Notes under the pieces: model-generated
Seen by the model: the letters and a program-made list of their open reading frames with translations, nothing else
Databases searched by the model: none
What the model was told of the DNA's origin: nothing
Origin: Fistulifera solaris
Taxonomy: Eukaryota > Bacillariophyta > Bacillariophyceae > Naviculales > Stauroneidaceae
Assembly (NCBI GenBank): GCA_030295235.1
Contig: AP026136.1
Location: 992,001 to 1,056,000 of the forward strand
Reading direction: 5' to 3'
DNA length: 64,000 nucleotides
Made by a program: the position numbers and the translations under genes
Shown here: piece by piece, positions 45,847 to 56,795 of the stretch
Position numbering within the stretch: position 1 is the stretch's first letter
Layout of the letters: the number at the start of each line of letters is the position of its first letter

Positions 45847-46402
45847 CGTGCAAAACTGGTTGCGGCTTCTTCGGCACGCGACTCTTTGATAGTCTAGGGT
45901 ACGAACTCGACAAAGAATTGATTTTTATTATGAGATAGCATGAAAAAATTGAGGAGCATGACCTGCCGACTAAAATGAAGCGAGATAACTTAGAGGTGCG
46001 TGACAGGACTGAAAAGGAACCGACAAGAAAGGCTTCGATTTGTCGTATTGGCAATCCGATTGATGATGGTTTATCTATAGGCCAATAGGAATAGGATCCC
46101 CTAAAACCTAAAACCTAAAACCCTTTCCTCACAATTGTCTTCTAGTAATACGTAATGATATACGATTAAAAGTAGATCAAGATTCGTTGTGACAAGATAA
46201 CCTCGCTATAAAGAGTAACTTTTCTACAGTTTATTGCTATAACTATTGGATTACATAGGGGAGGAAACTCGCTAACATAAATGCTCCACAATTTATAAAC
46301 AATAGGTCAACGAACAAAGATCCATCGATTTACCTCAAAATGAACAAATGAATTGAGAGAAAAAGCAGACGAAAAATTGAGATCATTGTTTGCTATCGAA
46401 GA
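45847..46402. other. Divergent promoter region with telomere-like repeat
   Basis: No gene between the PDE12-like start and the small ORF at 46403. See the telomere-like repeat at 46098-46123. Confidence 0.5.
46098..46123 (-). repeat. Short interstitial telomere-like repeat
   Basis: Three tandem CCTAAAA units flanked by CCC, that is GGGTTTTAGG-type sequence on the minus strand. The unit resembles TTTTAGGG and not the TTAGGG reported for many stramenopiles. Too short to call a true telomere scar. Confidence 0.55.
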
Positions 46403-46816
46403 ATGGGGTCACAGGTCGATGCGACAGCAGCAAGAGATACCTCGATAGAGATTCTTAAGAAGAATGGAGATGCCAAGATGACCACCGATCAAAAACGCTT
46501 GTTTATCGTCTTTACCAAGGTCTTACTGCGGTACTTGCAGGAAAAGGATCCGGTCACATATTTACTTGCCCGACAAACAATAAGAGAGGCTGTGGATCAT
46601 GAGCGACGTTCAACAGTGGGTAACACGTGTCCCGTAAGTCGTATGAAAAAGAGGTTGGAGCTGCTCGTTCCCAGGGAACACTGGAAGAAAGCAGAGGAAT
46701 ACCTTTTACAAAAACTAAGAACCACCCAACCATTAGAAGAGAACAGTGACGACTCGATAGAGGTCTATGAAGGTATTCTTGATTCATCGTGTATATTCAA
46801 CAGTGTGTGTTCTTAA
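46403..46816 (+). CDS. Small basic protein of unknown function
   Basis: Intact 137-aa ORF from ATG 46403. A helical core (RLFIVFTKVLLRYLQEKDP, YLLARQTIREAVDHERR, VSRMKKRLELLVPREHWKKA) is followed by an acidic tail. I do not recognise a named domain. The core has the feel of a lineage-restricted diatom family that keeps KDPxxYxxAKxxIRExxxxxR-like sequence, but this is memory, not proof. Convergent with the FKBP-MsrA gene 154 bases downstream. Confidence 0.7.
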   Translation: MGSQVDATAARDTSIEILKKNGDAKMTTDQKRLFIVFTKVLLRYLQEKDPVTYLLARQTIREAVDHERRSTVGNTCPVSRMKKRLELLVPREHWKKAEEYLLQKLRTTQPLEENSDDSIEVYEGILDSSCIFNSVCS

Positions 46817-46970
46817 TCGATGGGCTTGCTTGCGAATTGCGACATGTAAAGATAGATCACGCCAATGATCATGAGCACAATAAAGCTGCTTGAATTCTCA
46901 CAAAGAATTATTATTACAACATGAATTAGATTGATAGAATCCGAAAAAGAGCTATATTAGTAAGTCAGAT

Positions 46971-48085
46971 TTATCCGTAGCAACGAATGGTGGTATCATC
47001 TCCTTTTCTCGCACTCTGTCCGCCTTTGAGTAAATATTGCTGATGATAGTCTTCAGCAAGCCAAAATTTTCCGGCGGGTAAACATTCGGTGACACAGTCT
47101 TCTCCAAAGTCTCCAATAATGGCTTCGGCAATTTGTTTTTGTTCTGGTGTGTGATAGTAAACACCGTGTCGATATTGCGTTCCTCGGTCATTCCCAACTT
47201 GATTTTTTTAAATATTTGTTTTCTCCCAGTCGATCCATTGCTAAATGAACTAAACGTTGGTAAGATACGACATCCGGATCGTACGTTACGGCAATGGCTT
47301 CCGTGTGCCCGGTGGTTCCCGAACAAACGTCCTCATAGGTGGGAGCAACACGTTGTCCTTGTGTATAACCGACCGCTGTCGCCACCACACCAGGCTCTCG
47401 CATGTACGTTAGTTCTCCACCCCAGAAGCATCCCAGAGCAAAGGTCGCCACTTGAAACCTCGACGTTTGTGTTTCTCCAAAGACTGTCATACTGGGTCCA
47501 TCCTCAACACGTATCAGGTGCACAGACGCCTCGTACGTGGCGCCAGCCAACGGCGGATTGGCATCAATGGTAAAATCCTTTTCTGTGACTTTAGTGACAA
47601 CACACTTGAGTCCATTGGCTAACATCAATTCCACTCCCGATTGAATCTGCGAGGGATCATCGATAGCGGCTTGTGCGAATTCAATGGTAGCGACAAGATC
47701 TGATCTCCGTTCGCCCCAACCGGCATCAAGACTGACGCCATTCACTGATTCGCCTACTTGTAAGCCTTGTACGAGATCGTGCAGACCGGGCAAGTAATTG
47801 CCGCGGCCGAGCGCAAACGTCAGACGTGCGGGGGGACTTTCATCATGCAAGACGACGCCGTCAATCAACGGTTCCGGCACATATTCGCCTTCCGGTTTCA
47901 AACGGCAGTCGATAGTAACAATGGATCCTTCTTTTATGCGAATTGCGGGCTTTTCTTCATCTGAGAAGGTTTCGGTCGAAGCGAAACGAGGTGTACTAGC
48001 CGAAGGCGTCTTGGGAAAAGATCCAAGCTTTGCCTTTCGTAATGAAAAGGAGAATCGACAACGAATACAACTTCAAAGCAAACAT
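46971..48085 (-). CDS. FKBP (SlyD-like) fused to methionine sulfoxide reductase A
   Basis: The N-terminal half is an FKBP-type isomerase of the SlyD kind: LTFALGRGNYLPGLHDLVQG, GESVNGVSLDAGWGER, KCVVTKVTEKDFTIDANPPL. The C-terminal half is MsrA: ATFALGCFWGGELTY with the catalytic Cys, then, after a frame change in an A7 run (47203-47209), VGNDRGTQYRHGVYYHT and LAEDYHQQYL. It stops at 46971 in the restored frame. Upstream, ATG 48085 opens a hydrophobic leader (ALKLYSLSILLFI), but it is one base out of frame with LRKAKLGSFPKTPSASTPRF, so the N-terminus is uncertain; secretory or plastid routing is possible. MsrA reduces Met-S-sulfoxide; linking it to a prolyl isomerase suggests repair coupled to refolding. 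Confidence 0.82.
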
Positions 48086-48582
48086 TGCTGCCTTAGTCGA
48101 GTGACCAACGAGCTGATAAACTGGCGTTCAATGTAAAAGGGATTTTTTCGATTCAAATATGAAAGTGCTTGTATTTTTATCTTCACAACGAAAGTGTCTT
48201 TTTGTGCGTATGCGATGCCGAACGAGAAAAATTGACCGTCTTTCGCGCTAAGGTTCGAGGTCACCTTCCGATTCTTTTATTATACCAGTACAGCCACAGA
48301 GGAGTCACAGAGTGAAGTGAGTTTTTGCCCCGACTGGATTTTGAGCCAGTCATGCTTTTGTGGTTTTCAATGTTGTTGTTGATCGTCACTATTACTCGGG
48401 GTACCGCACCTGGTATTTTCATTAGCAGGTACAAGGTACAAGTAGTTACTTATCCTTTTACATTTTGTAAAACAAGGTTCGTCGTAATCACAGCATAACC
48501 CTGAAGCTTTGATAGAATCGCTGAAATGAAAAACGATGCCGATTACGACAAAGATTTTTCGTCGACTGTTTGAAGAGAAAGA
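48086..48582. other. Divergent promoter region
   Basis: No gene. GTACC/GGTAC motifs cluster at 48401-48445 (GGGTACCGC, AGGTACAAGGTAC). Confidence 0.5.
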
Positions 48583-50269
48583 ATGAGGCAGCACAAAGGA
48601 TTTTGGCTGCTTATGGCAATTCTTGTCTACAGTTTCCTGTGGATGACTATGTCGGTGCAACAACTAGATTTTCGGTTGAAACCTTCTATCGTTAGCGTTC
48701 TTGCTCACTTTTCGACCATCGATACAAAGAGGGACGACAATTCACTTGAAGGAAAATTTGTGCAAGATATTCTTTGTCGCTCTTGTCGACACGCCTTCGC
48801 CACAGAAACAATGCGGTGCGGTGCCTCAATCCCTGAAATCACTTTTCATACAGATACTCACATTGCGGAAAGAATCCGGCAAAGTGGCATCGACGTTTCA
48901 CGCGAATATCCACAGACGTGTGCACATTGTCATCCCGATCGTTGTCTGCCAACCGACAAGCGCTTTTGGAGGTACGATCGCGTTGCCATGGCAGATCGAC
49001 ACGCCGTTCACGTAGAACTGAATGCTGTGCCGTCTCAGTATCGATTGCCTCCGCAGGCAATCAAGAATGTAACAGAATATCTTCTCATGAATTATCCCGA
49101 ACGAATCTATCCGGCAACAGAATATTTCTTTGATTACAATCCATCTATTATTCAGTTACCGAACCCAGTTGGTAAAACGCGCTACCTAGCTTCCTTCCGT
49201 GTATCCAATCAACATTATTGTTTACATCCCGACGAACGAAAGCTCATGAATGGTATCATGAGAGTCGATGGATCACTCGACAACGAAAAGTCTCCACCAC
49301 CTGCAAAAAAATTGGCTAGGTTTGGCTTGGTTGGACGAACAACTTCAGATCATTCAAGATTCAGTATTGGACGTGCGTCCGGTAGGATTCCCCGCGGCCG
49401 AAGATTTTCGATTGGTTCGTCTGGGAAAGGAAATCTATTTGACCAGTTACGACCAGATTGTGCCTATGTATTTTCAAGAAAGAAACGATTCTGTTCGTAT
49501 TCCACAAGTGTTTCCTACGATACCTGCCCCAGCTGTGTATCTTAGAAATTTTGCTTCGTGTGCACCGTGTCGCCGGACCTCGAAACGTGGTTTCTGCGGA
49601 AAAAATTTCAATTATGTTGGCGTTACGCCGGATCGGGCAATCGTAGAGATATGGCCTTCTCCACCGCATCTCGTGCGAACCGTCAATTTGACACAAGTTT
49701 GCAATCGCAGTGCGGAACCGGAAGATTTTGTTGATGTCGCTGCATCTCTACATCCGTCTTTTGCTACTGTAGAAGAAATTCTGTTTCCTTACTTGCCGTC
49801 CGAGGCGTCGCTGTTGACTAGGGGTCGCGGCGGCGCGTGTTGTATTCCCTGGGTTGACCCACGCACCCAGCAGCCCGTTTGGGTGGGAGTCCTTCATACA
49901 AAAACACCGTCACAAAGCAATCGACAACGCGTTACCAATGTAACGGCCAATCACTACTTGTCTCAGTTCTATGCGTTCGAACAAACCCGTCCTTTCAATT
50001 TGGTAGCGCTGTCGGGCTTCTTTTGTTTAGGTTTCCAGGACGGTGCAATCCGTGCTCATGACCTAGCCCACCTCTCTTCGTGGCGTCGACTTGAGCTTGG
50101 TATGACTTTTGATTGCCCTCGCATCCATTTTGTAAGTGGAATCACGCTCAAAGCGGGAGATCCCTCGACAATCATTTTAGGCTTAGGCGTGAATGACTGT
50201 TATTCACTATTCTTGGAAGTGCCGATGCGCTCGATTGGTGATTTGCTATTCAAAGGGCTTCCTGCATAA
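48583..50269 (+). CDS. Type II membrane protein with glycosidase-like propeller (unknown)
   Basis: ATG 48583 gives a basic start and signal anchor (FWLLMAILVYSFLWMTMSV). A Cys-rich lumenal region follows (CRSCRHAF, CAHCHPDRC). After a frame change in the A7 run at 49304-49310 the frame continues with NWLGLAWLDEQLQII, VRPVGFPAAEDFRLVRLGKE, CAPCRRTSKRGFCGKNF, CCIPWVDPRTQQPVWVGVLH and CPRIHFVSGITLKAGDPSTI followed by ILGLGVNDC. The last part resembles the closing blades of GH130/GH43-like propellers or beta-mannosyltransferase-type proteins, a weak similarity by eye. About 560 aa. Probably a Golgi enzyme; function not established. Confidence 0.62.
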
Positions 50270-50307
50270 TTTTAACCCGCTTTTGGTCTTGCTTATGTTT
50301 TGTTCTG

Positions 50308-51642
50308 TCACGGCGCTGCCTTGAGTGCTTCTAGCACTACTTGCAGCGGAGGTGTAAGAAACAGAAGATGGTCACCGTGGGGTCTCGTCTCAACAATGCC
50401 TTTGTAAGCCGTTCGGGGAATCATCGCCTTTTCATCATCCATCAGCTTTAAAGCCCGTGCTAACCGTTGGAATTCTTTGAAACTTTGGTATTCAATCCGA
50501 GTGTCCCGTTGTTTGACGATTTGGAGAGCTTTATCGATCGAGGTCTCCAAGTGAGCTGCTTGTACGAGTGCTGCATAGTTTGCATTGTATCGTGGTAACT
50601 CGAGACTTTTCATGATATCTTCGCCAAAATGCTTCCAATCCACGGGCGTTTGGTCTAAGAGGACATTACTTAATCGGGATCCGAATTGATTCATACTGGC
50701 TCCTCCCTTGACCCCAAAATGAAAAGTGCGACTAATTTCCGGTCGCAAAATGTGTCTATTTTGACGCTGCGCCGGCTCTCGCAACCAATCATCCCAATAA
50801 CCCTGAGGCCACTTGTGTTGGAGTTCCTCCTCCCACAGTTTGCGCGTCAACATCCAACCCAAACCCGGAAAGAAATCGGATCGCAACACCCGATCCGGTT
50901 GCAATACCTTTCCTTCGTAACCATTGTCATTAAACGCCGAAACCGCCAGCAATGTAAAATCTCTATCTAAAATGGGAGCCATCGCCGCAAAGTAGTCGAA
51001 GAAATCCTCGGCCGTGTGCAAATCTTCTTCCAGAATGATGACTCGTTTTGGCGAAATACTCTTTCCCGGCGCTTGTGCTCGATTGCTGAATACTTGCGTG
51101 AGGCCCCATCCGTAATGTACCGCCAATTCAATGTAAGGCTTGCCCCGAATATTGTTGTGATGCTGTAGATGGACGACAGGAATACCAATTTCGGCAAATT
51201 GTTTCGTAAAATTATGGATGACATTGATGACGGCGGGGTTATTGCCATCTTGGGAAAGCACAATCGGACAACCAACACTGCAATCACGGGGGATATTCTT
51301 GAGTATATCTGTCAGAGTGTCTCTTAGATAATTGTCGCGTTGGTAGGTGAAAATGATCAAGGGCGATTCATAGGGCAGTAGATTATTTTTGGGTGTCGTT
51401 TCTGTTGTCTTGCTAGGCAATCCTTGTCCTTCTCGGTACACGTGAAGGAAATTGAATACACTGTTAACGTCATTGTTATGTGGAACGAAACGGTGTGAAA
51501 AATAACCATGATAAAACAATACTCCCACGAGAACAAAGACCCATCCCCAAGCAAGTAACAATAATAGCACGACGGCCAATCGTTCAAAGGCACACAAAGA
51601 AGCTGTATAACTTCGTTTAACTCTCCTTGTGAGTCGCACCAT
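50308..51642 (-). CDS. MGAT1: N-acetylglucosaminyltransferase I (GnTI, GT13)
   Basis: Transfers GlcNAc from UDP-GlcNAc to the alpha-1,3 arm of Man5GlcNAc2, starting complex N-glycan synthesis in the medial Golgi. Intact 444-aa ORF. Cytosolic basic tail (VRLTRRVKRSY), signal anchor (LAVVLLLLLAWGWVFVLVGV) and stem are followed by IIFTYQRDNYLRDTL and VIILEEDLHTAEDFFDYF (nucleotide-metal site, EED in place of EDD). Then come AFNDNGYEGKV, FFPGLGWMLTRKLWEEEL, WPQGYWDDWLREPAQRQNR (catalytic Asp) and HFGVKGGASMNQFGSRL. This is the classical GT13 pattern end to end. Convergent with the preceding membrane-protein gene. Confidence 0.95.
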   Translation of the reverse strand: MVRLTRRVKRSYTASLCAFERLAVVLLLLLAWGWVFVLVGVLFYHGYFSHRFVPHNNDVNSVFNFLHVYREGQGLPSKTTETTPKNNLLPYESPLIIFTYQRDNYLRDTLTDILKNIPRDCSVGCPIVLSQDGNNPAVINVIHNFTKQFAEIGIPVVHLQHHNNIRGKPYIELAVHYGWGLTQVFSNRAQAPGKSISPKRVIILEEDLHTAEDFFDYFAAMAPILDRDFTLLAVSAFNDNGYEGKVLQPDRVLRSDFFPGLGWMLTRKLWEEELQHKWPQGYWDDWLREPAQRQNRHILRPEISRTFHFGVKGGASMNQFGSRLSNVLLDQTPVDWKHFGEDIMKSLELPRYNANYAALVQAAHLETSIDKALQIVKQRDTRIEYQSFKEFQRLARALKLMDDEKAMIPRTAYKGIVETRPHGDHLLFLTPPLQVVLEALKAAP

Positions 51643-52862
51643 CTCCTATACTTTGTCTCTTTTAAAGTCAAATCAACAAAGATATTTAGAGAAAACGATA
51701 TCACAAGGATGTAACGGTAAAGGGTGATGTCATTATTTTGATGTGCGATGTGCGATGTGTCGTGACTGAATCTGAAATGCCGTCGTGAAAAAGGTCGCTT
51801 ACACTTTGGTCTATAGCACGAGCGGAAAATATCATATTGTAAAACTTTTCGACGTAATGAGCCGAGGCCTGTATTACAAATGTTACTGCAACTGATATAA
51901 ACAACGTTAAGAGACAACAAATGCAGCTTACGAAATGAGCAGAAGAAAGGGAGGGTTAAAAGCAATCTGGCGTCTGAGAATTCTGGTTCATGACTGAAAT
52001 GCAGTCTTGTGAAAGTCGATTCCAGACTCCGGAGCTATACCAGTAGTAGAATTCCGGCAACAACTACAAAGATTATAGAAGTAATCACAAATGCTACTAA
52101 AGATACTTGGGACATAGTAACGAGACAATTGAAGGCCGTCAAATTAGCAAAAGAAGCGGACGTTCGACAGCAGGCGCGCCGAAGAATATCTATTTTACTG
52201 ATGTTCAAGAATTCGGATTTTTGAATGCCGTGCTGATTCCAAACGTTCACCTTTCAAATATTATGCATTTTTTTCGGTTGAATAGGAGAGAAACGATGAT
52301 TTGCAAGGACTTCAACGTCAGGATGAATAATCGTGGCCAAATCGGAGTCACGATAGTCGTCGATGAATCTCCTCTATCTTTGCAACAAGGTGCAGGTTAA
52401 ATCGACAGTTGAGGAGTCAGTCGACGAGATTTTCGCGGACATCCAACTGCAAGTTGCGCGCACGGATCTTGGGGAGACTTCTATTCACAATAGTCTATAG
52501 TCTCGAGAACCGGTCACTCCTGTTTCTCGGCTTTCTATTGGCTTAGAGCGAAAACACGAGTAAAGGTTCCGATTTCTCGATACGAAAGTGTATTATTGTT
52601 TTCGATGGCGTAAAAAGGTACGTAGTACAGTACGTAGTAGCAACGGACTCTCCGCTTGAGAGCATCGCATCGGGTCGTTTTTGTTGCGAGGCAAAAAACA
52701 AGAGATTTGTTATTATTGCGTTGAATGAATGCCTAATCTGGGGTATTCTTTTATTCATTCTTGAATCGTTGACACACGTGTTACGTCCCTCTCTCTTCCA
52801 CCTGTAAATATATAGTATTGAACAATCAATTCCGTGAATTTATTTTTCCGCAAAGCAACAAT
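51643..52862. other. Divergent region between GnTI and ZIP genes
   Basis: About 1.2 kb. A 97-codon open stretch at 52107-52400 (ending TIVVDESPLSLQQGAG) and a 71-codon one at 52009-52224 overlap in different frames and show no known domain. They may be a relic or chance. Confidence 0.45.
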
Positions 52863-54005
52863 ATGACAATAGCCAACGAAGAAAACGTCGGATTGGCGTT
52901 CGGTTTGGTAATTGGAGCAGGCTTGGCGACCGCGTTGGGCGCCTCAGTTGTCTTTGTTCCGTCTTTAATTCATCTGGCGAGTCGACGCACACTAGCGGGG
53001 GCTTTGGGATTTTCGGCAGGGGTTATGACTTACGTTAGTTTTGTGGAAATTTTCAACAAGAGCAGAATTTCGTTTCAGGATTCTGGATTGGAAGACGAAA
53101 AGGCGTATGCGTATGCTACGGCTTGCTTCTTTGGAGGAGTCGCTTTCATGGTGGTAAGTCTTTCCAGTGTAGGTAAATGATTGTGATTTTTTGCGCTGTC
53201 TCACGTATTCCTATTCAAGGCGTTGAATCACTTGGTAACTGCTTTATTAGGGGGACATCATCACCATAGTCATGACGATCCAATCAGTAGAGACACACGA
53301 AACGAAAGTCGAGATTCGTCTGCTGACGGAAGATCGGCGCATGTCGAACCAGTTGTTGAAGTGCCGCGTCCTTGTCCGTGCTGTTCCGAGGATCCGGTGG
53401 CTGATTTACAAACAATTCAACACATGGCGGCCGAGATGGAACATGGCGAACATTCCGACACGCACAGCAGTCAAAATGGACACTCACACGACGAAGAAGA
53501 TCATGCGGTGGAAAATACTCTGCAGGTGAGAAAAGACGAAGACGCAAAGCATCTAATGCTCATGAGTGTAAATACAGCCATAGCAATTGGACTCCATAAC
53601 TTCCCAGAAGGTCTGGCGACCTTTGTGGCGACTCTGAATGATCCGGGTGTCGGACTCGTGCTCGCCGTAGCCATTGCTATTCACAATATCCCCGAGGGAT
53701 TGTGCGTCGCCATGCCTATATATTATGCTACCGGCAACCGATGGAAAGCTTTTGGTTGGGCCTTGTTTTCAGGACTGGCGGAACCCGTGGCGGCTCTGCT
53801 GGGATGGTTGGTATTGGCGAACTCCTTTTCTGATCAACTCTACGCCGTCTTGTTTGGTATGGTGGCGGGTATGATGGTCATCATTAGTGCCCGAGAGCTA
53901 TTGCCCACAGCGCATCGATATGATCCGGAAGATACGGTTGTCACATATTCCTTCATGACGGGTATGGTTGTGATTGCACTTTCTTTGGTTTTGTTTGTGC
54001 TATGA
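52863..54005 (+). CDS. ZIP-family (SLC39/ZupT-like) divalent metal transporter
   Basis: Exon 1 (52863-53153) holds two helices including GLAFGLVIGAGLATALGASV and GFSAGVMTYVSFVEIF. A 66-bp GT-AG intron (53154-53219) is phase 0. Exon 2 starts with a His-rich loop (GGHHHHSHDD, later HGEHSDTHSSQNGHSHDEED) and then the metal-site helices TAIAIGLHNFPEGLATFVAT and AIAIHNIPEGLCVAMPIYY. Three more helices follow, ending VVIALSLVLFVL. The HNFPEG/HNIPEG pair is diagnostic for ZupT/ZIP transporters of zinc, iron or manganese. The long His-rich loop is probably a cytosolic metal sensor. ORF intact, about 358 aa. Confidence 0.92.
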
Positions 54006-54520
54006 TCTTGACCTAGTGCATGACCTTGCTTATGAGATGTAGCATTTCTCCACAGTTTTTTTGGCTTCTTCGAATGCTGCTCCTTTTATAAGCACTTGTT
54101 AACTATTTGCCATGTTCATTATTCGACCTAGACAAATGAGTTACGACTACGACGACTAGTAGAAACGATTTCGATCTTATTCTTTCTAAGGTCTTGTGAA
54201 TTTCCTTTACACTGAGCCAAATAAATAGTTCTATAACGGCACACAAAAGAATAGCAAAGATGCCCCGCTAACTTGTGGGCTCAACTTTAGAAAGTATCGC
54301 GCGGCACTCGTGGAGTATTCAACACTCATCTTTGTTTTGATGAAAACTGTGAAGGTTGTAAATGAGAATTGAGTTACAAACGGGGCGCTTGACCGAAATT
54401 TGAAAAAGGAGAAAGGCATAGTATAATTTGGAACTTTTTGTTATATTTTCAAAGATTAAAAAGGCCCGTTAGCGTACAGCGGGGACTGATTCCACTCGCA
54501 ATTAATGGATATACACAGGC
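54006..54520. other. Convergent 3' spacer
   Basis: Between the ZIP stop and the cyclin stop. No gene or repeat recognised. Confidence 0.5.
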
Positions 54521-55681
54521 TCAGTTCGTAACGACACTGCGAGGAGAAATGGAACGAGATACATGTCCCGGAAATTGCTCTTCGTAATAAGACCAAAGAT
54601 GGTTGAAAATTGGGAGAATATCAAACTCATCGTATCCAGTCCGACGAACTAGTTCCGGTCGCCACTTTGGTTCTATCTGCAAGGCAACCCGAGAGGCCAT
54701 GACGGCTGCCGCTGCCAGAATCGAAGGGCGGTACTGCTGAAAGGAATAATCCTGAAGAGCTAGGTTGCAAAAGAACTCAGCATACTTCTTGAGATATCTA
54801 GGAATCTTAGGAATCAAGTGGCGGCCCTGCCATGCGTCATCGACAAAGCATGCACCCTTGGCTAAGATGTATCCGACAACGTGCAGGGCCGGAAAGGCGC
54901 GCAATTGCCAACCGAGACGCTTCAAAATCTCTACTTCGCCATCTCGAAACGCCAACGAATCATAACCCGATTGAGATAGCTTTGTGAATCTCAAAAGCTC
55001 TGGAATGTGTGGACAGTGCTCCTCCGCTTCTTCGTACTTTGCCGCCACCGTAATGCACGCTGTAGCAAAAAGTTGCCATAGACTTCGGGGGATATGATCC
55101 GATCGAAGAATTTTATCCATGTACAAGACACTCACATGAATCGTGGTGTTGTGCAAGCGATAATGCTCTCCAACATCGCTCATCCAGTCTACCAGGAATC
55201 TGCGGTAGGTCAGATACGAGGCCGTCGGGTTATACGAAGAGGGTGAAACAAAGTCACATTCTCGTTCCAGCATATCACGGTACAGATCTTCCGTACATAC
55301 ATTTAGCGCTCGATCCACATCCATCTGTTGAAAACAATTCAAGACAAGATACATGCATCGTTAGACTTTTAGTAGACACTATCTTTGAAACTAGTCCATG
55401 TCAGGACTCACCTCAATACCGTACGCGGGTGACTCCATGAACTCTTCGGTTGCTCTTTTGTAGCCGCTGTCCATTGCATTTTGCGAAGCACTTCTCTCCC
55501 ATGGCTGGAAATAATAAAGAAGAAAAGAGAGGGTGAGATTCAGCACTTGGTGGTAAACCACCAATTGAAAATCCGAAGAATCATCGGTAGAGGGATTCCC
55601 TGTATCCTTCATGTGGTTGGTCGCAAGCGTTCATTAGAATCCTCTTACCTGAATCGGTTTAAAGGTGAAGTCATCTGCCAT
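54521..55681 (-). CDS. Cyclin (mitotic/J-like cyclin box)
   Basis: Three exons: 55681-55649 (MADDFTFKPIQ), 55504-55412 (PWERSASQNAMDSGYKR...YGIE) and 55324-54521, with GT-AG introns of 144 and 87 bp that splice in frame. The cyclin box shows YLTYRRFLVDWMSDVGEHYR (RxxLVDWM-D), ACITVAAKYEEAEEHCPHIP (KYEE) and VEILKRLGWQL. The second cyclin fold holds YAEFFCNLALQDYSF and PSILAAAAVMASRVAL. It binds a CDK through the box; a substrate-docking or destruction motif is not obvious, so timing is unknown. Length about 310 aa. Confidence 0.88.
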
Positions 55682-56795
55682 TCCTGTACTTCTCTCAAAA
55701 ATATGACGCTGCATGCTTGATGATGAGGGAAACACTAACAGAGTTACAACGATCGATCCAGGAAAAGTGGCGGAGGCGAGCGGGTGATAACTGATGAAAA
55801 GAATTAGATCAAATCAGTTACATGAGAAATTCAACGGTATCAGTCTTGGAACGCCGCTGGCGAAAAGTTATGTGTTGGCTTCACCGTCGTTCAATGAATG
55901 AATAAATAATGGAGGGTGTATGTGTGCGTGCAGCAGATTTCGTCGTTGACGCTTTGATGCCGTCTTTGGCCTCTGCAATTCCGGACGAGATCTTGCGTCC
56001 GGTACTCGTCTTTGGGCGGAATCCTTTCCGTTGAAGAAACGTCTTCCACTCTATGTAGGAGCGTCACGGCATTTCGCGCTTTCGTATTGCTTGGTACTTA
56101 TCACATGCCGTTGGCCATTTAAATCGAAAACGGCATTCGCGATGCACAAAAGTACTTTCCCATGTTCCACCGAAATTTAAAAATAGTTGACTATAAGAGC
56201 GAATGTTGTCGGAATGCCTCCGACCTCCGATTGAACTGGAAGTCAGTCCCGACAATCCTAACGCCATCTCTCAACTATTTTTCTTGTAGCATTTATCGAA
56301 ACCAATAATACTGGATGAAAAAGTGAGTCTTATTAATGCTGCTGTCGTGTTATTCGTCAATATTGCCGGAATAATCGTCGATGCCTAGTTCTCGAATTCA
56401 TAAAAACACTTTCGTTAAATGCGGATACCTTGGTAAGGTGAGGTTACTGACCACTGACCAGGTAGATCCGCAAGCCGCCATTTGTTGTGTTTGAAAGAAA
56501 AGAGAAGGTGGGAGAAAGATGCAGGCCTTTGACTTAACTGTTGCTCTTTGTCATTTGTCATGGGGAATGACGCGACACGCGACGGTCGGTGGACGAACAC
56601 AAACATAAAATAATATGACACGGTGAGATCTGATATCTGATTTTGATGGATCACTTGTGTTCACAACAACAAAGCAACGAAAAAGTAATCTTCGAAAGGT
56701 TATCAATCGCCAGTTCCCGTCAACAACTGCTAGTGTGTCGTTTACGTATTCGATAATCATAATTGGAACTTTCCGCGTATCGCGATCAATTCACA
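55682..56795. other. Divergent region between cyclin and SDR genes
   Basis: About 1.1 kb. An open stretch near 55930-56032 (ADFVVDALMPSLASAIPDEI and on) looks coding but stops soon, and may be a gene relic or an exon of something unrecognised. Confidence 0.4.
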
